From contig CAWFFV010000072.1 of NCBI GenBank assembly GCA_963814985.1, positions 1 to 8,126 of the forward strand: DNA of 8,126 nucleotides, written 5' to 3'. Of this stretch, positions 6,046-8,126 are shown one piece after another; positions within the stretch are counted from its first letter, which is position 1, and the number at the start of each line of letters is the position of its first letter. Below the pieces are notes generated by a model. It was not told the origin of the DNA, did no database searches, and saw only the letters and a list, made by a program, of their open reading frames with translations. The stretch comes from CAWFFV01 sp963814985 (lineage in GTDB: Bacteria > Chloroflexota > Ktedonobacteria > Ktedonobacterales > Ktedonobacteraceae). The position numbers were made by a program, and so were the translations under genes.

Positions 6046-6288
6046 GGTGTTGTGCCCTCTATCCCAAAATCCAGCACTCGGATAATATGAGGATGATCTA
6101 ACTGAGAAGTAGTACGTGCCTCGATCCGAAACCGCTCGATGGTCTCGTGAGTCATTCTTGTCTTCCAATACTTTAATGGCCGCTGGCGTACCTATATGAA
6201 CATGTTCACCCAGATAAACATCCGCAAATCCACCCTGCCCGAGGAGACGAAGCAGACGATAGTTACCAAATTGTTGTCCTACATAGAT
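6043..6288 (-). pseudogene. Ser/Thr protein kinase (PknB-type), N-lobe fragment
   Basis: The minus strand reads YVGQQFGNYRLLRLLGQ then GQGGFADVYLGEH, a glycine-rich ATP loop, and PAAIKVLED with the catalytic Lys at 6174-6172. After a one-base shift near 6155-6160 it continues as ETIERFRIEARTTSQLDHP and HIIRVLDFGIEGTTP, holding the helix-C Glu. About 82 residues of an expected ~270-residue catalytic domain remain. The HRD catalytic loop, DFG and activation segment are absent because the sequence switches to the 3' part of the convergent APH-like gene near 6043. No ATG, GTG or TTG start is present in frame before YVGQQ; ATC at 6288-6286 may be a mutated ATG. The start overlaps the end of the upstream gene by 26 bp, suggesting former coupling. 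A clear pseudogene. Confidence 0.8.
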
Positions 6289-7230
6289 TAGTTCTGAACC
6301 TGGACGGAGGTTCGGGATCTGTATGTGATCCTGGCGGAGGTACTGGAAGTGTCCTGGCCAGCGGAGCGTGATGAGGCGGAAGGATGGTGGCCTCCATGAC
6401 ATTAAATTTATCGATGGATACGGCACCATGCTTTTCTGCTAGCGGTTGAGGCAAGATATCATCTGTATAGGCAAGAGGATCATTAGAGAAGCTGAGCTGC
6501 GGAGATTCCTTTATAGGAAATGTCTCATTCGACATTTTCTCAGGGGCAGATAATGATGGTGGTGACGATGGACGCTTGTCACCATTATTGCTGTTTGAGG
6601 CCGCCTGACGAATCTCCTGTGCCTGCTTGAAATGTGTGCTCCTCCTCGCATTCCTCGGAAGTGGGGGGCGACTGCCTGGGAGAGGCTTATCCGTAGCAGA
6701 AGATTCCGAATGTGCTACTTTAAATTTCACAGCCTGAGCCACTGAGCGTATTTGCGGATCAGAGCTAATGATCAGAACTTCTTTCCCCAATTCTCGTGCA
6801 CGCGCATGAAGCAACTTCCAGGCTACATGGCTGCGTAGTTGTGTTTGTACCGGAATGACAAGTGTGATCCTCCTCAGGGGAATCTGTTCCAGAAACACCC
6901 GTACCGCCGTCAAATCATCTTCTGGTTTAACATAGAGAGTGTGTTCGTCGCTCCCACCAGAATCAGCTCGCATGGGTGGAACAGTACTCCCATATACTCT
7001 TTGTGGCTGTGCGCCCAACCGCTCCGAGAGCTGCACTGGCTCCCGCAGCAGCCATCTTGCCACTGTTACCCCGTCGTTTGGACACTCTATTAATTGGGAT
7101 ACTACTGACAGCCTGTACGCCTACAACAGGGTCAGGCGGTGTATATTGCCCCATCGGATCTAAAAGTGTACGATGGAACAACGTGATCAGTAGGAGTATG
7201 CAAAGTGCCGGAACTTGATACTGTGTTCGT
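6263..7230 (-). pseudogene. YVxPxDD-domain protein with Pro-rich tail (paralog B), frameshifted
   Basis: A 266-codon open frame (7063-6263) carries a conserved module: TLYVKPEDDLTAVRVFLEQ, RRITLVIPVQTQLRSH, LLHARARELGKEVLIISSD and PQIRSVAQAVKFKVAHS. A Ser/Pro-rich, probably disordered tail follows. The module has the alternating strand-helix look of a small Rossmann-like domain and resembles the N-terminal part of Chloroflexota proteins annotated as baseplate-J-like; this is from memory and unsearched. The N-terminus is in other frames: DPVVGVQAVSSIPINRVSKR and KMAAAGASAALGAVGRTA, then VLFHPCELILVGATNTL, before joining YVKPEDD. Two or more indels are needed. AGGAGA at 7236-7231 is a likely ribosome site but no clear start codon follows. 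The gene lies 24 bp after paralog A and overlaps the kinase, so all three look like one former operon. Confidence 0.55.
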
Positions 7231-7253
7231 TCTCCTACGAGCAGCAGGAAGTT

Positions 7254-7908
7254 CTATGGGCTTCGGTCCCCGGCGCTATCTGCCTCGGCAGTTTCATTTA
7301 GATCAGGATCAGCAAACTCAATATTGAAAGGATTAGCAATAGGATCTACGGGAGGAAGTCTATCCCCACTAGTAGAACCATCAGGCAATGCTTTACCCTG
7401 ACGAGAGGGAGGCTTAAGGGTAGGCTGATCGTGTACTGCTAATAAGGGCGGTGCTGGCGCTGAGGGAGGTTGTACGTTCCTGCTAGCCTGCGAACTCTCG
7501 ACACCTTTCGGCTTACCACCGCCAAAGATCCATGGTTTCTTCCCACCAGTATTCGACCCTTCTTCATCGCGAAGAGCTTTGGCATAACTTTCTAATGTCG
7601 AATAAACTGGAAAGCGGCGCTGACGCGCCCATTCAGCTGGACCTGGTCCCCGGCGGCGCGATAAAAATAATCTGAGTTTGGAGTTTGCGGCGCATACTCT
7701 TCAGATCATCGAAATCGACAGGGCGTTGAAAAGCTTTATTCTGATCAGGTAATACAACAGCCACTTGTTTACGACCCAGCTTTTCCTGCGTGATGATTGC
7801 TGCCAGCACAGATTTCCTATCGTCAGTGGGAGAGACGTATATAATACCAATACTTGTACTGCGGGGATCATTTGCTCCCAGCAAATCCAGAGCATTACTT
7901 TGTTTCAT
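7254..7908 (-). pseudogene. YVxPxDD-domain protein with Pro-rich tail (paralog A), one frameshift
   Basis: ATG 7908 has an in-frame TAG three codons upstream, and no strong ribosome site. The first frame reads IIYVSPTDDRKSVLAAI, GRKQVAVVLPDQNKAF and LKSMRRKLQTQIIFIAPPG, then meets a stop near 7633. Dropping one base from the CCCC run (plus-strand 7648-7651) joins it to GPGPAEWARQRRFPVYSTLE and a long Pro/Ser/Gly-rich tail ending at TAG 7256-7254; the corrected protein is about 217 residues. The domain aligns by eye with paralog B: YV-P-DD-xSV, basic-V-VV-P-Q, LxxxRxxL, IIFI, and P-xxxAxxxxFxV. The tail contains KKPWIFGGGKPKG and many prolines, suggesting a flexible linker. Function unknown. 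Given a single indel in a homopolymer, this gene could also be intact and misread. Confidence 0.55.
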
Positions 7909-7961
7909 AATTTTCTATACTACTTTACTCTTGAAAGGTTATATTTCCTTTTTGTGTATAT

Positions 7962-7990
7962 ATATTACATCTCTTATTAGTAATAGTAAA
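7962..7990 (-). promoter_or_regulatory. Promoter for the minus-strand operon
   Basis: On the minus strand TTTACT (7990-7985, 4 of 6 to TTGACA) and TAATAT (7967-7962, 4 of 6 to TATAAT) are 17 bp apart, in an AT-rich stretch (7909-8015). Transcription would start near 7955, about 47 bp before ATG 7908. It is the best-spaced -35/-10 pair I found for this gene. Confidence 0.4.
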
Positions 7991-8035
7991 GGATATCAGG
8001 GCATTATCTTTTGATGAATGCTGCGCAAACAGCCA

Positions 8036-8126
8036 GTTTGCAAGTTGCATGAGTCATCCCGGTAACTCTTCAGGTGTTCTTTCACTGCCTACGGCAGTTC
8101 GCAAGCCGTAATGAGTCATCCCGAAC
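8036..8126. repeat. Two related ~30-nt repeats around a 30-nt spacer; possible CRISPR array edge
   Basis: Unit one (8036-8066, 31 nt) begins GTTTGCAAG, contains ATGAGTCATCCCG and ends AAC. Unit two (8097-8126, 30 nt) begins GTTCGCAAG, contains the same 13-mer and ends AAC. About 25 positions agree, and most differences are T/C. The spacer 8067-8096 is 30 nt and unrelated. Unit and spacer lengths suit CRISPR, with unit one as a degenerate end repeat, but two imperfect units cut by the window edge do not prove it. Nearby hairpins complicate the picture: GCAAAC/GTTTGC (8025-8041), ACTGCC/GGCAGT (8084-8098) and TACGGC/GCCGTA (8090-8110). A mobile-element end or short tandem repeat is an alternative. 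No cas gene is in the window. Confidence 0.4.

Overview
The window looks like accessory, decaying chromosome from a Ktedonobacteria-like member of the Chloroflexota. This assignment is inferred from protein resemblance: the tnpA/tnpB pair, a PknB-type kinase with a GQGGFADVYLGEH glycine loop, an RNase HI with a long C-terminal extension, and paired YVxPxDD-type domain proteins with proline-rich tails. Base composition is mid-range. No rRNA or tRNA was seen. Only two genes read cleanly end to end; the rest must be assembled from two or more frames.

Layout. (1) 21-2120: a degenerate IS200/IS605-type element with a hairpin-rich left end, a tnpA whose start region is broken by a short A-tract, a tnpB spread over several frames, and a hairpin right end. 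(2) 2122-2878: an extended -10 box, a strong leader hairpin, a good Shine-Dalgarno site, then a short basic/Gly-Ser protein and a four-helix membrane protein joined by an ATGA overlap. Both carry in-frame TGA codons. (3) 2973-3769: a frameshifted RNase HI with all catalytic motifs still recognisable. (4) 3770-3977: a convergent intergenic region with a perfect 12-bp inverted repeat. (5) 3978-5242: the intact part, with a YCII/muconolactone-isomerase-like gene on the minus strand and a DUF169 gene on the plus strand. They diverge from a 260-bp spacer holding palindromes and an extended -10 box. (6) 5255-6045: an APH/choline-kinase-fold gene behind DUF169, frameshifted and cut off at its 3' end. 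It abuts, tail to tail, a Ser/Thr kinase cut off after its N-lobe. (7) 6043-7908, minus strand: a likely former operon of two paralogous YVxPxDD-domain proteins followed by the kinase. (8) 7909-8126: an AT-rich promoter region and, at the window edge, two approximately 30-nt repeats separated by exactly 30 nt, which resembles the edge of a CRISPR array.

The repeated single-base indels could be real pseudogenisation or indel errors in the read data. In-frame stops that look like C-to-T changes (CAG to TAG, CGA to TGA) favour real decay for at least part of it. The most original signals are the paired YVxPxDD proteins with a kinase, the tail-to-tail breakpoint, the coupled small/membrane gene pair and the repeat pair at the right edge.
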